Below, piece after piece: positions 1 through 14,580 of a stretch of 64,000 nucleotides of DNA. The DNA is from Euonymus europaeus. Taxonomy: Eukaryota > Streptophyta > Magnoliopsida > Celastrales > Celastraceae. The notes under the pieces are model-generated. The model searched no databases. It was not told where the DNA came from and saw only the letters and a list, made by a program, of their open reading frames with translations. The stretch lies in assembly GCA_963580455.1 (NCBI GenBank), contig OY756960.1, positions 8,680,001 through 8,744,000 of the forward strand, in the 5' to 3' direction. Position 1 is the stretch's first letter; the number at the start of each line of letters is the position of its first letter. Both the position numbers and the translations under genes were made by a program.

Positions 1-2222
1 AGCAACTTGCATGGTTCGAAGTTGCTCAACTCTATCTACGGAGAAGCTTTTAACGGTTTTTGTTCATTTGGCATAGAAACGTGGTGTTTTGGCATCGAAA
101 TAATCTAGAAAGCTTATACTCGTAAAATTCAACATAGAAGAACAATAAAAAGTGTACACCGAGCAACTTTCATGGTCCGAAGTTGCTGAACTCTATCTAT
201 GGTGGAGCTTTCAATGGTTTTTGTCCATTTGTCATAGAAAGGTGGTGTTTTGGCATCAAAATAATCAAGGAAGCTTATACTCAAAAAATTTGACCTAGAA
301 GAACAATGAAAAATGTATATCGTTCAACTTTGATAGTTCGAAATTGCTCAACTCTTTCGATGGAGTTGTTTTTAATAGTTTTGCTGAATTTAGACCGATA
401 TTGTTCTCTTGACAACAAAACAAATTACGAAGCGAATAATAATAATTTTGGACTTAAAGAAACAATAAAAAGTGCATACCGAGCAACTTTCGTGGTTCGG
501 AATTGCTCAACTCTCCTTATGGTGGAGCTTTTATTGGTTTTCATTATTTGTCGTAGAAAGTTGGTGTTTTGGCATCGAAATAATCTAGGAAGTTATACTC
601 GTAAAATATGACATAGAAGAACAATAAAATGTGTACACCGAGGAACTTTGATGGTCCGAAGTTGCTCAACTCTATCTATTGAGGAGCTTTTAAAGGTTTT
701 TTTTCCATTTTTCATAGAAAGTTGGCGTTTTGGCATCGAAATAATCTAGGAAGCTTATACTCATAAAATTTGACATAGAAGAACCATAAAAAGTGTACAC
801 CGAGCAACTTTCAAGGTACGAAGTTGCTCAACTCTATCTATGGGAGAGCTTTCAACGGTTTTTGTCCATTTGTCATAGAAAGGTGGTGTTTTGGCATTGA
901 AATAATCTAGGAAGCTTATACTCGTCAAATTTGACAAAGAAGAACAATAAAAAGCGTACACCGAGCAACTTTCATGGTCCGAAGTTGCTCAACTCTGTCT
1001 ATGGAGGAGCTTTTAATGGTTTTTGTCTATTTGGCATAGAAATGTGGTGTTTGGCATCGAAATAATCTACGAAGCTTATACTCGTAAAATTTGACAAAGA
1101 AGAACAATAAAAAATGTACACCGAGCAACTTTTATTGTCCGAAGTTGCTCAACTCTATCTTCGGAGGAGCTTTTAAAGGTTTTTGTCCATTTGGCATAGA
1201 AATGTGGTGTTTTGGCATGCAAATAATCTAGAAAGCTTATACTCATAAAATTTGACATAGAAGAACCATAAAAAGTGTACACCGAGCAACTTTCAAGGTA
1301 CGAAGTTGCTCAACTCTATCTATGGGAGAGCTTTCAACGGTTTTTGTCCATTTGTCATAGAAATGTGGTGTTTTGGCATCGCAATAATCTAGGAAGCTTA
1401 TACTTGAAAATTTGACAATGAAGAACAATAAAAATTTACACCGAGCAACTTGCATGGTTCGAAGTTGCTCAACTCTATCTACGGAGAAGCTTTTAACGGT
1501 TTTTGTTCATTTGGCATAGAAACGTGTTGTTTTGGCATCGAAATAATCTAGAAAGCTTATACTCGTAAAATTCAACATAGAAGAACAATAAAAAGTGTAC
1601 ACCGAGCAACTTTCATGGTCCGAAGTTGCTGAACTCTATCTATGGTGGAGCTTTTAATGGTTTTTGTCCATTTGTCATAGAAAGGTGGTGTTTTGGCATC
1701 AAAATAATCAAGGAAGCTTATACTCAAAAAATTTGACCTAGAAGAACAATAAAAAGTGTATATCGTTCAACTTTGATAGTTCGAAATTGCTCAACTCTTT
1801 CGATGGAGTTGTTTTTAATAGTTTTGCTGAATTTAGACCGATATTGTTCTCTTGACAACAAAACAAATTACGAAGCGAATAATAATAATTTTGAACTTAA
1901 AGAAACAATAAAAAGTGCATACCGAGCAACTTTCGTGGTTCGGAATTGCTCAACTCTCCTTATGGTGGAGCTTTTATTGGTTTTCATTATTTGTCGTAGA
2001 AAGTTGGTGTTTTGGCATCAAAATAATCTAGGAAGTTATACTCGTAAAATTTGACATAGAAGAACAATAAAATGTGTACACCGAGGAACTTTGATGGTCC
2101 GAAGTTGCTCAACTCTATCTATTGAGGAGCTTTTAAAGGTTTTTTTCCATTTTTCATAGAAAGTTGGCGTTTTGGCATCGAAATAATCTAGGAAGCTTAT
2201 ACTCGTAAAATTTGACATAGAA
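1..2222. repeat. 1,443-bp tandem duplication (about 9 monomers)
   Basis: Bases 1 to about 780 reappear from 1,444 to about 2,222 with a constant shift of 1,443 bp. Shared private marks include CAACTTGCATGGTTCG, CTACGGAGAAGCTTTT, the B monomer with CGTTCAACTTTGATAG and the B tail GAATAATAATAATTTTG, which is not seen elsewhere in the window. The left copy is cut by the window edge. A smaller shift of 482 bp (three monomers) links the units marked AAGGTACGAAG near 815 and 1,297. Confidence 0.85.
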
Positions 2223-3339
2223 GAACAATAAAAAGTGTACACCGAGCAACTTTCATGGTCCGAAGTTGTCAACTCTATCTATGAAGGAGCTTTTAACGGT
2301 TTTTGTCCATATGTCATAGAAATGTGGTGTTTTGGCATCAAAGTAATCTAGGATGCTTATACACGTAAAATTTGACATAGGAGAATAATAAAAAGTGTAC
2401 ACCGAGCAACTTTGATGGTCCGAAGTTGCTCAACTCTATCTGTGAAGGAACTTTTAATAGTTTTTGACTATTTTTCATAGAAAGTTGGTGTTCGGCATCG
2501 AAATAATCTAGGAATATTATACTCGTAAATTTGACATGGAAGAACAATAAAAAGTGTACACCGAGCAACTTTCATGGTCCGAAGTTTTCAACTCTATCCA
2601 TGGTGGAGCGTTTAGCGGTTCTTGTCCATTTGTCACAGAATGGTGTTTTTTTTGCATCAAAATAATCTAGAAGCTTATACTCGTAAAATTTGACATAGAA
2701 GAACAATAAAAAGTGTACACCGAGCAACTTTGATGGTCCGAAGTTGCTCAACTCTATCTATGGAGGTGCTTTTAACGGTTTTTGTCCATTTGGCATAGAT
2801 ATGTGCTGTTTTGGCAACGAAATAATCTACGAAGCTTATACTCGTAAAATTTGACATAGAAGAACAATAAAAAGTGTACACAGAGCAACTTTCATGGTCC
2901 GAATTTGCTCAACTCTATCTATGGAGGAGCTTTTAACGGTTTTTGTCCATTTGTCGTACAAAGGTGATTTTTTGGCATCGAAATAATCTCGAAAGCTTAA
3001 ACTCGAAAAATTTGACATAGAAGAACAATAAAAAGTGTACACCGAGCAACTTTGATGGTCCGAAGTTGCTCAACTCTATCTATGAAGGAGCTTTTAACGG
3101 TTTTTTCCATTTGGCATAGATATGTGGTGTTTTGGCATCGAAATAATCTACGAAGCTTATACTCGTAAAATTTGACATTGAAGAACAATAAAAAGTTCAC
3201 ACCGAGCAACTTTCATGGTCTGAAGTTGCTCAACTCTATCTATGGAGGAGCTTTTAACTTTTATTGTCCATTTGTCATAGAATGGTGGTGTTTTGGCATC
3301 GAAATAATCTAGGAAGCTTATATTCGAAAAATGTGACAT

Positions 3340-4900
3340 AGAAGAACAATAAAAACTGTATGTCGTGCAACTTTGACGGTTCGAAATTGCTCAACTCTCT
3401 CGATTGAGTTGTTTTTAATAGTTTTGCCGAATTTAGACCGATATTGTTCTCTTGACAACAAAACAATTTACGAAGCGAATACTAGTAATTTTCGACATAA
3501 AGAAACAATAAAAAGTGCATACCGAGCAACTTTCGTGGTTCAGAATTGTTCAACTCTATCTATGGAGGAGCTTTTAACGGTTTTAATCAATTTGGCATAG
3601 AAATGTAGTGTTTTGGCATGGAAATAATATAGAAAGCTTATACTCGTAAAACATAACATAGAAGAACAATAAAAAGTGTACACCGAGCAACTTTCGTGGT
3701 CCGAAGTTGCTCAACTCTATCTATGGAGGAGCTTTTAACGGTTTTTGTCCATTTGTCATAGAAAGGTGGTGTTTTGGCATCGAAATAATCTAGGAAGCTT
3801 ATACTCGAAAAATTTGACATAGAAGAACAATAAAAAGTGTATATCGTGCAACTTTGATATTTCGAAATTGCTCAACTCTCTTGATGGAGTTGTTTTTAAT
3901 AGTTTTGCCGAATTTAGACCGATATTGTTCTCTTGACAACAAAACAATTTACGAAGCGAATACTAGTAATTTTGGACATAAAGAAACAATAGAAAGTGCA
4001 TACCGAGCAACTCTCGTTGTTCGGAATTGCACAACTCTCCTTATGGAGGAGCTTTTATTGGTTTTCATTATTTGTCGTAGAAAGTTGGTTTTTTGGCATC
4101 GAAATAATCTAGGAAGTTATACTCGTAAAATTTGACATAGAAGAAAAATAAAAAGTGTATATCGTGCAACTTTGATAGTTCGAAATTGCTCAACTCTCTT
4201 GAAGGAGTTGTTTTTAAAAGTTTTGCCGAATTTAGACCGATATTGTTCTCTTGACAACAAAACAATTTACGAACCGAATACTAGTAGTTTTGGACATTAA
4301 GAAAGAATAAAAAGTGCATACCGAGCAACTTTCGTGGTTCGGAATTGCTCAACTCTATCTATGGAGGAGCTTTTAACGGTTTTTATCCATTTATCATAGA
4401 AAGTTGGTGTTTCGGCATCGAAATAATCTAGGAAGCTTATACTCATAAAATTTCACATAGAAGAACAATAAAATGTGTACACCGAGCAACTTTCATGGTC
4501 CGAAGTTGCTCAACTCTATCTATGGAGGACCTTTTAACGGTTTTTGTCCATTTGTCATAGAAAGGTGGTGTTTTGGCATCGAAATAATCCAGGATGCTTA
4601 TACTCGAAAAATTTGACATAGAAGAACAATAAAAAGTGTATATCGTGCAACTTTGATAGTTCGAAATTGCTCAACTCTCTTGATGGAGTTGTTTTTAATA
4701 GTTTTGCCGAATTTAGACCGATATTGTTCTCTTGACAACAAAACAATTTGCGAAACGAATACTAGTAATTTTGGACATAAAGAAACAATAAAAAGTGCAT
4801 ATCGAGCAACTTATGTGGTTCGGAATTGCTCAACTCTATCTATGGAGGAGCTTTTAACGGTTTTTATCCATTTGTCGTAGAAAGTTGGTGTTTCGGAATC
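3340..4900. repeat. B-rich satellite block
   Basis: Four B monomers, recognised by TTGTTCTCTTGACAAC near 3,443, 3,925, 4,248 and 4,727, are spaced 482, 323 and 479 bp apart, so three, two and three monomers. The second is followed by a C monomer, the first and third by the A-like follower. No other feature is visible. Confidence 0.8.
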
Positions 4901-7601
4901 GAAATAATCTAGGAAGCTTATACTCGTAAAATTTGACATAGAAGAACGATAAAAAGTGTACACCGAGCAACTTTCAAGGTACGAAGTTGCTCAACTCTAT
5001 CTATGGAGGAGCTTTTAACGGTTTTTGTGCATTTTTCATAGAAAGGTGGTGTTTTGGCATCGAAATAATCTAGGAAGCTTATACTCGTAAATTTTGACAT
5101 AGAAGAACAATAAAAAGTGTACACCGAGCAACTTTCATGGTCCGCAGTTGCTCAACTCTATCTATGGAGGAGCTTTTAACGGTTTTTGTCCATTTGCCAT
5201 ACAAATGTCGTGATTTGGCATCGAAATAATATAGGAAGCTTATAATCGTAAAATTTGACATAGAACAACAATAAAAAGTGTACACCGAGCAACTTTGATG
5301 GTCCGAAGTTGCACAACTCTATCTATGAAAGAGATTTTAACGGTTTTTGTCTATTTTTCATAGAAAGGTGGTGTTTTGGCATCGAAATAATCTAGGAAGC
5401 TTATACTCGAAATATTTGACATAGAAGAACAATAAAAAGTGTACACCGTGCAACTTTCAAGGTCCGAAATTGCTCAACTCTATCTATGGGAGAGCTTTAA
5501 CCGGTTTTTGTCCATTTTTCATAGAAAGGTGGTGTTTTGGCATGGAAATAATCTAGGAAGCTTATACTCGTAAAATTTGACAAAGAAGAACAATAAAAAG
5601 CGTACACCGAGCAACTTTCATGGTCCGAAGTTGCTCAACTCTGTCTATGGAGGAGCTTTTAACGGTTTTTGTCCATTTGGCATATAAATGTGCTGTTTTG
5701 GAGTCGAAATAATCTAGGAAGCTTATACTCGTAAAATTTGACAAAGAAGAACAATAAAAAATGTACACCGAGCAACTTTCATTGTCCGAATTTGCTCAAC
5801 TCTATCTACGGAGGAGCTTTTAACGGTTTTTGTCCATTTGGCATAGAAATGTGGTGTTTTGGCATGAAAATAATCTAGAAAGCTTATACTCATAAAATTT
5901 AACATAGAAGAACAATAAAAAGTGTACACCGAGCAACTTTCATGGTCCGAAGTTGCTCAACTCTATCTATGGAGGAGCTTTTAACGGTTTTTGTCCATTT
6001 GTCATAGAAAGGTGGTGTTTTGGCATCGAAATAATCTAGGAAGCTTATACTCGAAAAATTTGACATAGAAGAACAATAAAAGGTGTATATCGTGCAACTT
6101 TGATAGTTCGAAATTGCTCAACTCTCTTGATGTAGTTGTTTTTAATAGTTTTGCCGAATTTAGACTGACATTGTTCTCTTGACAACAAAACAATTTGCGA
6201 AGCGAATACTAGTAATTTTGGACATAAAGAAACAATAAAAAGTGCATACCGAGCAACTTTCGTGGTTCAGAATTGCTCAACTCTCTTTTATGGAGGAGCT
6301 TTTATTGGTTTTCATTATTTTTCGTAGAAAGTTGGTGTTTTGGCATCGAAATAATCTAGGAAGTTATACTCGTAAAATTTGACATAGAAGAACAATAAAA
6401 TGTGTACACCGAGCAACTTTGATGGTCCGAAGTTGCTCAACTCTATCTATGGAGGAGTCTTTAACGGTTTTTGTCCATTTGTCATAGAAAGGTGGTGTTT
6501 TGGCATCGAAATAATCTAGGAAGCTTATACTCGAAAAATTTGACATAGAAGAAAAATAAAAACTGTAAATCGTGCAACTTTGATAGTTTAAAATTGCTCA
6601 ACTATCTCGATGGAGTTGTTTTTAATAGTTTTGCCGAATTTAGACCGATATTGTTCTCTTGACAACAAAACAATTTACGAAGCGAACACTAGTAATTTTA
6701 GACATAAAGAAACAATAGAAAGTGCATACCGAGCAACTTTCGTGGTTCAGAATTGCTCAACTCTCCTTATTGAGGAGCTTTTATTTGTTTTCATTATTTG
6801 TCGTACAAAGTTGGTTTTTTGGCATCGAAATAATCTAGGAAGCTTATACTCGTAAAATTTGACATAGAAGAACAATAAAAGTGTATATCGTGCAACTTTG
6901 ATAGTTCGATATTGCTCAACTCTCTCGATGGAGTTGTTTTTAATAGTTTTGCCGAATTTAGACCGATATTGTTCTCTTAACAACAAAACAATTTGGGAAG
7001 CGAACACTAGTAATTTTGGACATAAAGAACAATAAAAAGTGTACACCGAGGAACTTTCAAGGTCCGAAGTTGGTCAACTCTATCTATGAGAGAGCTTTCA
7101 ACGGTTTTTGTCCATTTGTCATAGAAAGGTGGTGTTTTGGCAAGGAAATAATCTAGGAAGCTTATACTCGTAAAATTTGACAAAGAAGAACAATAAAAAG
7201 CGTACACCGAGCAACTTTCATGGTCCGAAGTTGCCCAACATTATCTATGGGGGAGCTTTTAACGGTTTTTGTGCATTTGTCATAGAAAGATGGTGTTTTG
7301 GCATCGAAATAATCTAGGAAGCTTATACTCGTAAATTTTGACATAGAAGAACAATAAAAAGTGTACACCGAGCAACTTTCATGGTCCGAAGTTACTCAAC
7401 TCTATCTATGGAGGAGCTTTTAACGGTTTTTGTCCATTTTTCATAGAAAGTTGGTGTTTTGGCATCGAAATAATCTAGGAAGCTTAAACTCGTAAAATTT
7501 GACATAGAAGGACAATAAAAAGTGTACACCGAGCAACTTTCATGCTCCGAAGTTGCTCAAATCTATCTATAGAGGAGCTTTTAACGGTTTTTGTCCATTT
7601 G

Positions 7602-8880
7602 TCATAGAAAGGTGGTGTTTTGGCATCGAAATAATCTAAGAAGCTTATACTCGAAAAATTTGACATAGAAGAACAATAAAAAGTTTATATCGTGCAACTT
7701 TGATAGTTCGAAATTGCTCAACACTCTCGATGGAGTTGTTTTTAATAGTTTTGCCGAATTTAGACCGATATTGTTCTCTTCACAACAAAACAATTTACGA
7801 ACCGAATACTAGTAATTTTGGACATAAAGAAACAATAAAAAGTGCATACCGAGCAACTTTCGTGGTTCGGAATTGCTGAACTCGCCTTATGGAGGAGCTT
7901 TTATTGGTTTTCATTATTTGTCGTAGAAAGTTGGTGTTTTGGCATCGAAATAATCTAGGAAGTTATACTCGTAATATTTGACATAGAAGAACAATAAAAT
8001 GTGTACACCCAGCAACTTTGATGGACCGAAGTTGCTCAACTCTATCTATGAAGGATATTTTAACGGTTTCTGTCCATTTGGCATAGCTACGTGGTGTTTT
8101 GGCATTGAAATAATCTAGGAGGCTTATACTCAAAAAATTTGACATAGAAGAACCATAAAAAGTGTACACCGAGCAACTTTCAAGGTCCGAAGTTGCTTAA
8201 CTCTATCTATGGGAGAGCTTTCAACGGTTTTTGTCCATTTGTAATAGAAAGGTGGTGCTTTGGCATGGAAATAATCTAGGAAGCTTATACTCGAAAAATT
8301 TGACAAAGAAGAACAATAAAAAGCGTACACCGAGCAACTTTCATGGTCCGAAGTTGCTCAACATTATCTATGGAGGAGCTTTTAACGGTTTTTGTGCATT
8401 TGTCATAGAAAGGTGGTGTTTTAGCATCGAAATAATCTGGGAAGCTTATACTCGTAAATTTTGACATAGAAGAACAATAAAAAGTGTACACCGAGCAACT
8501 TTCATGGTCCGAAGTTACTCAACTATATCTATGGAGGAGCTTTTAACGGTTTTTGTCCATTTTTCATAGAAAGTTGGTGTTTTGGCATCGAAATAATCTA
8601 GGAAGCTTATACTCGTAAAATTTGACATAGAAGGACAATAAAAAGTGTACATCGAGCAACTTGCATGGTCCGAAGTTGTCAACTCTATCTATGAAGGAGC
8701 TTTCAGCGGTTTTTGTCCATATGTCATAGAAATGTGGTGTTTTGGCATCGATGTAATCTAGGATGCTTGTACACGTAAAATTTGACATAGAAGAAAAATA
8801 AAATGTGCACACCGAGCAACTTTCATGGTCCGAAGTTGCTCAACTCTATCTATGGAGGAGCTTTTAACTGTTATTGTCCA
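7602..8880. repeat. Higher-order copy, partner 11,292-12,560
   Basis: About eight monomers reappear with a shift of 3,690 bp (23 monomers). Shared rare changes include CACAACAAAACAATTTACGAACC, TGTACACCCAGCAACTTTG, GAAGGATATTTTAACGG and the GATGTAATCTAGGATGC unit. The front of the same segment also occurs at 10,170-10,850, shifted by 1,122 bp (seven monomers) from 11,292, so three partial copies overlap in a mosaic. Confidence 0.83.
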
Positions 8881-8927
8881 TTTGTCATAAAAAGGTGTTG
8901 TTTTGGCATCGAAATAATCTAGGAAGC

Positions 8928-9960
8928 TTATACTCGTAAAATTTGACATAGAAGAACGATAAAAAGTGTACACCGAGCAACTTTTAAGGTCCGAAGTTGC
9001 TCAACTCTATCTATGGAGGAGCTTTTAACGGTTTTTGTGCATTTGTCATAGAAATGTGGTGTTTTGGCATCCAAATAATCTAGGAAGCTTATACTCGTAA
9101 ATTTTGACATAGAAGAACAATAAAAGGTGTACACCGAGCAACTTTCATGGTCCGAAGTTGCTCAACACTATCTATGGAGGAGCTTTTAACGGTTTTTGTC
9201 CATTTGGCATAGAAATGTGGTGATTTGGCATCGAAATAATATAGGAAGCTTATAATCGTAAAATTTGACATAGAACAACAATAAAAAGTGTACACCGAGC
9301 AACTTTGATGGTCCAAAGTTGCTCAACTCTATCTAAGAAGGAGATTTTAACGGTTTTTTTCCATTTGGCATAGATACGTGGTGTTTTGGCATTGAACTAA
9401 TCGAGTAGGCTTATACTCATAAAATTTGACATAGGAGAACCATAAAAAATGTACACCGAGCAACTTTCAAGGTCCGAATTGCTCAACTCTATCTATGAGG
9501 GAGCTTTCAACGGTTTTTGTCCATTTGTCATAGAAATGTGGTGTTTTGCCATGGAAATAATCTAGGAAGCTTATACTCGTAAAATTTGACAAAGAAGAAC
9601 AATAAAAAGCGTACACCGAGCAACTTTCATGGTCTGAAGTTGCTCAACTCTGTCTATGGAGGAGCTTTTAACGGTTTTTGTCTATATGTCATAGAAAGGT
9701 GGTGTTTTGGCATCAAAATAATCTAGGAGGCTTATACTCGAAAAATTTGACATAGAAGAACAATAAAAAGTGTATATCGTGCAACTTTGACGATTCGAAA
9801 TTGCTCAACTCTCTCGATGGAGTTGTTTTTAATAGTTTTGCCGAATTTAGACGGATATTGTTCTCTTGACAACAAAACAATTTACGAAGCGAATGCTAGT
9901 AATTTTGGACATAAAGAAACAATAGAAAGTGCATACCGGGCAACTTTTGTGGTTCGGAAT
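8928..9960. repeat. Higher-order copy, partner 12,937-13,970
   Basis: The two stretches match at a shift of 4,009 bp and share private changes such as AACTAATCGAGTAGGC and GATTCGAAATTGC. Past about 9,960 the matching shift jumps to about 4,327 bp (compare the unit with TCTATGAAGC near 10,045 and 14,372). That difference is two monomers, which places a breakpoint of unequal exchange inside the B-containing stretch. Confidence 0.8.
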
Positions 9961-12499
9961 TGCTCAACTCTATCTATGGAGGAGCTTTTAACGGTTTTTA
10001 TCCATTTGTCATAGAAAGTTGGTGTTTCGGCATCGAAATAATCTATGAAGCTTATACTCGTAAAATTTGACATAGAAGAACGATAAAAAGTGTACACCGA
10101 GAAACTTTCAAGGTTTGAAGTTGCTCAACTCTATCAATGGAGGAGCTTTTAACGGTTTTTGTGCATTTGTCATAGAAAGGTGGTGTTTTGGCATCCAAAT
10201 AATCTAGGAAGCTTATACTCGTAAATTTTGACATAGAAGAACAATAAAAAGTGTATATGGTGCAACTTTGATAGTTCGAAATTGCTCAAGACTCTCGATG
10301 GAGTTGTTTTTAATAGTTTTGCCGAATTTAGACCGATATTGTTCTCTTCACAACAAAACAATTTACGAACCGAATACTAGTAATTTTGGACATAAAGAAA
10401 CAATAAAAAGTGCATACCGAGCAACTTTCGTGGTTCGGAATTGCTGAACTCGCCTTATGGAGGAGCTTTTATTGGTTTTCATTATTTGTCGTAGAAAGTT
10501 GGTGTTTTGGCATCGAAATAATCTAGGAAGTTATAATCGTAAAATTTGACATAGAACAACAATAAAATGTGTACACCCAGCAACTTTGATGGACCGAAGT
10601 TGCTCAACTCTATCTATGAAGGATATTTTAACGGTTTCTGTCCATTTGGCATAGATACGTGGTGTTTTGGCATTGAAATAATCTAGGAGGCTTATACTCA
10701 AAAAATTTGACATAGGAGAACCATAAAAAGTGTACACCGAGCAACTTTCAAGGTCCGAAGTTGCTTAACTCTATCTATGGGGGAGCTTTCAACGGTTTTT
10801 GTCCATTTGTCATAGAAAGGTGGTGTTTTGGCATGGAAATAATCTAGGAAGCTTATACTCGTAAAATTTGACATAGAAGGACAATAAAAAGTGTACATCG
10901 AGCAACTTTCATGGTCCGAAGTTGACAACTCTATCTATGAAGGAGCTTTCAACGGTTTTTGTCCATATGTCATAGAAATGTGGTGTTTTGGCATCGATGT
11001 AATCTAGGATGCTTGTACACGTAAAATTTGACATAGAAGAAAAATAAAATGTGCACACCGAGCAACTTTCATGGTCCGAAGTTGCTCAACTCTATCTATG
11101 GAGGAGCTTTTAACTGTTATTGTCCATTTGTCATAGAAAGGTGGTGTTTCGGCATCGAAATAATCTAGGAAGCTTATACTCGTAAAATTTGACATAGAAG
11201 AACGATAAAAAGTGTACACCGAGCAACTTTCAAGGTCCGAAGTTGCTCAACTCTATCTATGGAGGAGCTTTTAACGGTTTTTGTGCATTTGTCATAGAAA
11301 TGTGGTGTTTTGGCATCCAAATAATCTAGGAAGCTTATACTCGTAAATTTTGACATAGAAGAACAATAAAAAGTGTATATCGTGCAACTTTGATAGTTCG
11401 AAATTGCTCAAGACTCTCGATGGAGTTGTTTTTAATAGTTTTGCCGAATTTAGACCGATATTGTTCTCTTCACAACAAAACAATTTACGAACCGAATACT
11501 AGTAATTTTGGACATAAAGAAACAATAAAAAGTGCATACCGAGCAACTTTCGTGGTTCGGAATTGCTGAACTCGCCTTATGGAGGAGCTTTTATTGGTTT
11601 TCATTATTTGTCGTAGAAAGTTGGTGTTTTGGCATCGAAATAATCTAGGAAGTTATACTCGTAAAATTTGACATAGAAGAACAATAAAATGTGTACACCC
11701 AGCAACTTTGATGGACCGAAGTTGCTCAACTCTATCTATGAAGGATATTTTAACGGTTTCTGTCCATTTGGCATAGATACGTGGTGTTTTGGCATTGAAA
11801 TAATCTGGGAGGCTTATACTCAAAAAATTTGACATAGAAGAACCATAAAAAGTGTACACCGAGCAACTTTCAAGGTCCGAAGTTGCTTAACTCTATCTAT
11901 GGGAGAGCTTTCAACGGTTTTTGTCCATTTGTCATAGAAAGGTGGTGTTTTGGCATGGAAATAATCTAGGAAGCTTATACTCGAAAAATTTGACAAAGAA
12001 GAACAATAAAAAGCGTACACCGAGCAACTTTCATGGTCCGAAGTTGCTCAACATTATCTATGGAGGAGCTTTTAACGGTTTTTGTGCATTTGTCATAGAA
12101 AGGTGGTGTTTTGGCATCGAAATAATCTAGGAAGCTTATACTCATAAATTTTAACATAGAAGAACAATAAAAAGTGTACACCGAGCAACTTTCATGGTCC
12201 GAAGTTACTCAACTATATCTATGGAGGAGCTTTTAACGGTTTTTGTCCATTTTTCATAGAAAGTTGGTGTTTTGGCATCGAAATAATCTAGGAAGCTTAT
12301 ACTCGTAAAATTTGACATAGAAGGACAATAAAAAGTGTACACCGAGCAACTTTCATGGTCCGAAGTTGTCAACTCTATCTATGAAGGAGCTTTCAACGGT
12401 TTTTGTCCATATGTCATAGAAATGTGGTGTTTTGGCATCGATGTAATCTAGGATGCTTGTACACGTAAAATTTGACATAGAAGAAAAATAAAATGTGCA

Positions 12500-14580
12500 C
12501 ACCGAGCAACTTTCATGGTCCGAAGTTGCTCAACTCTATCTATGGAGGAGCTTTAAACTGTTATTGTCAATTTTTCATAGAAAGGTGGTGTTTTGGCATT
12601 GAAATAATCTAGGAAGCTTATACTTGAAAAATTTGAAATAGAAGAACAATGAAAAGTGTATATCGTGCAACTTTGACGGTTCAAATTGCTCAACCCTCTC
12701 GATGGAGTTATTTTTAATAGTTTTGCCGAATTTAGACCGATATTGTTCTCTTGACAACAAAACAATTTGCGAAGCGAATACTAGTAATTTTGGACATAAA
12801 GAAATAATAAAAAGTGCATACCGAGCAACTTTTGTGGTTCGGAATTGCTCAACTCTATCTATGGAGAAGCATTTAACCGTTTTGATCCATTTGTCATAGA
12901 AAGTTGGTGTTTCGGCATCGAAATAATCTAGGAAGCTTATACTCGTAAAATTTGACATAGAAGAACGATAAAAAGTGTACACCGAGCAACTTTTAAGGTC
13001 CGAAGTTGCTCAACTCTATCTATGGAGGAGCTTTTAACGGTTTTTGTGCATTTGTCATAGAAATGTGGTGTTTTGGCATCCAAATAATCTAGGAAGCTTA
13101 TACTCGTAAATTTTGACATAGAAGAACAATAAAAGGTGTACACCGAGCAACTTTCATGGTCCGAAGTTGCTCAACACTATCTATGGAGGAGCTTTTAACG
13201 GTTTTTGTCCATTTGGCATAGAAATGTGCTGATTTGGCATCGAAATAATATAGGAAGCTTATAATCGTAAAATTTGACATAGAACAACAATAAAAAGTGT
13301 ACACCGAGCAACTTTGATGGTCCAAAGTTGCTCAACTCTATCTAAGAAGGAGATTTTAACGGTTTTTTTCCATTTGGCATAGATACGTGGTGTATTGGCA
13401 TTGAACTAATCGAGTAGGCTTATACTCATAAAATTTGACATAGGAGAACCATAAAAAGTGTACACCGAGCAACTTTCAAGGTCCGAATTGCTCAACTCTA
13501 TCTATGAGGGAGCTTTCAACGGTTTTTGTCCATTTGTCATAGAAATGTGGTGTTTTGCCATGGAAATAATCTAGGAAGCTTATACTCGTAAAATTTGACA
13601 AAGAAGAACAATAAAAAGCGTACACCGAGCAACTTTCATGGTCTGAAGTTGCTCAACTCTGTCTATGGAGGAGCTTTTAACGGTTTTTGTCCATATGTCA
13701 TAGAAAGGTGGTGTTTTGGCATCGAAATAATCTAGGAGGCTTATACTCGAAAAATTTGACATAGAAGAACAATAAAAAGTGTATATCGTGCAACTTTGAC
13801 GATTCGAAATTGCTCAACTCTCTCGATGGAGTTGTTTTTAATAGTTTTGCCGAATTTAGACGGATATTGTTCTCTTGACAACAAAACAATTTACGAAGCG
13901 AATGCTAGTAATTTTGGACATAAAGAAACAATAGAAAGTGCATACCGAGCAACTTTCGTGGTTCGGAATTGCTCAAATCTCCTTATGGAGGAGCTTTTAT
14001 TTGTTTTCATTATTTTTCGTAGAAAGTTGGTTTTTTGGCATCGAAATAATCTAGTAAGTTATACTCGTAAAATTTGACATAGAAGAACAATAAAAAGTGT
14101 ATATCGTGCAACTTTGATAATTCGAAATTGCTCAACTCTCTCGATGGAGTTGTTTTTAATAGTTTTGCCAAATTTAGACCGATATTGTTCTCTTGACAAC
14201 AAAACAATTTGCGAAACGAATACTAGTAATTTTGGACAAAAAGAAACAATAAAAAGTGCATACCGGGAAACTTTTGTGGTTCGGAATTGCTCAACTCTAT
14301 CTATGGAGGAGCTTTTAACGGTTTTTATCCATTTGTCATAGAAAGTTGGTGTTTCGGCATCGAAATAATCTATGAAGCTTATACTCGTAAAATTTGACAT
14401 AGAAGAACGATAAAAAGTGTACACCGAGAAACTTTCAAGGTTTGAAGTTGCTCAACTCTATCTATGGAGGAGCTTTTAACGGTTTTTGTGCATTTGTCAT
14501 AGAAAGGTGGTGTTTTGGCATCCAAATAATCTAGGAAGCTTATACTCGTAAATTTTGACCTAGAAGAACAATAAAAAGTG
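12500..14580. repeat. Higher-order copy, partner 16,504-18,584
   Basis: Roughly 2.1 kb (13 monomers) is repeated at a shift of 4,003-4,004 bp, about 25 monomers. The B-C-B order and small indels are preserved, for example the one-base loss in GGTTCAAATTGCTC near 12,680 and 16,682. The copies differ only at scattered bases. This is one of the longest high-similarity blocks on the left side. Confidence 0.83.

Noticed and set aside
12575..12982. The longest satellite frame, 135 codons on the minus strand, with a near copy at 16,578-16,985
   Set aside because: It arises because B and neighbouring units happen to lack stops in that frame. The copy at 16.6 kb is explained by the 4,003-bp higher-order duplication.
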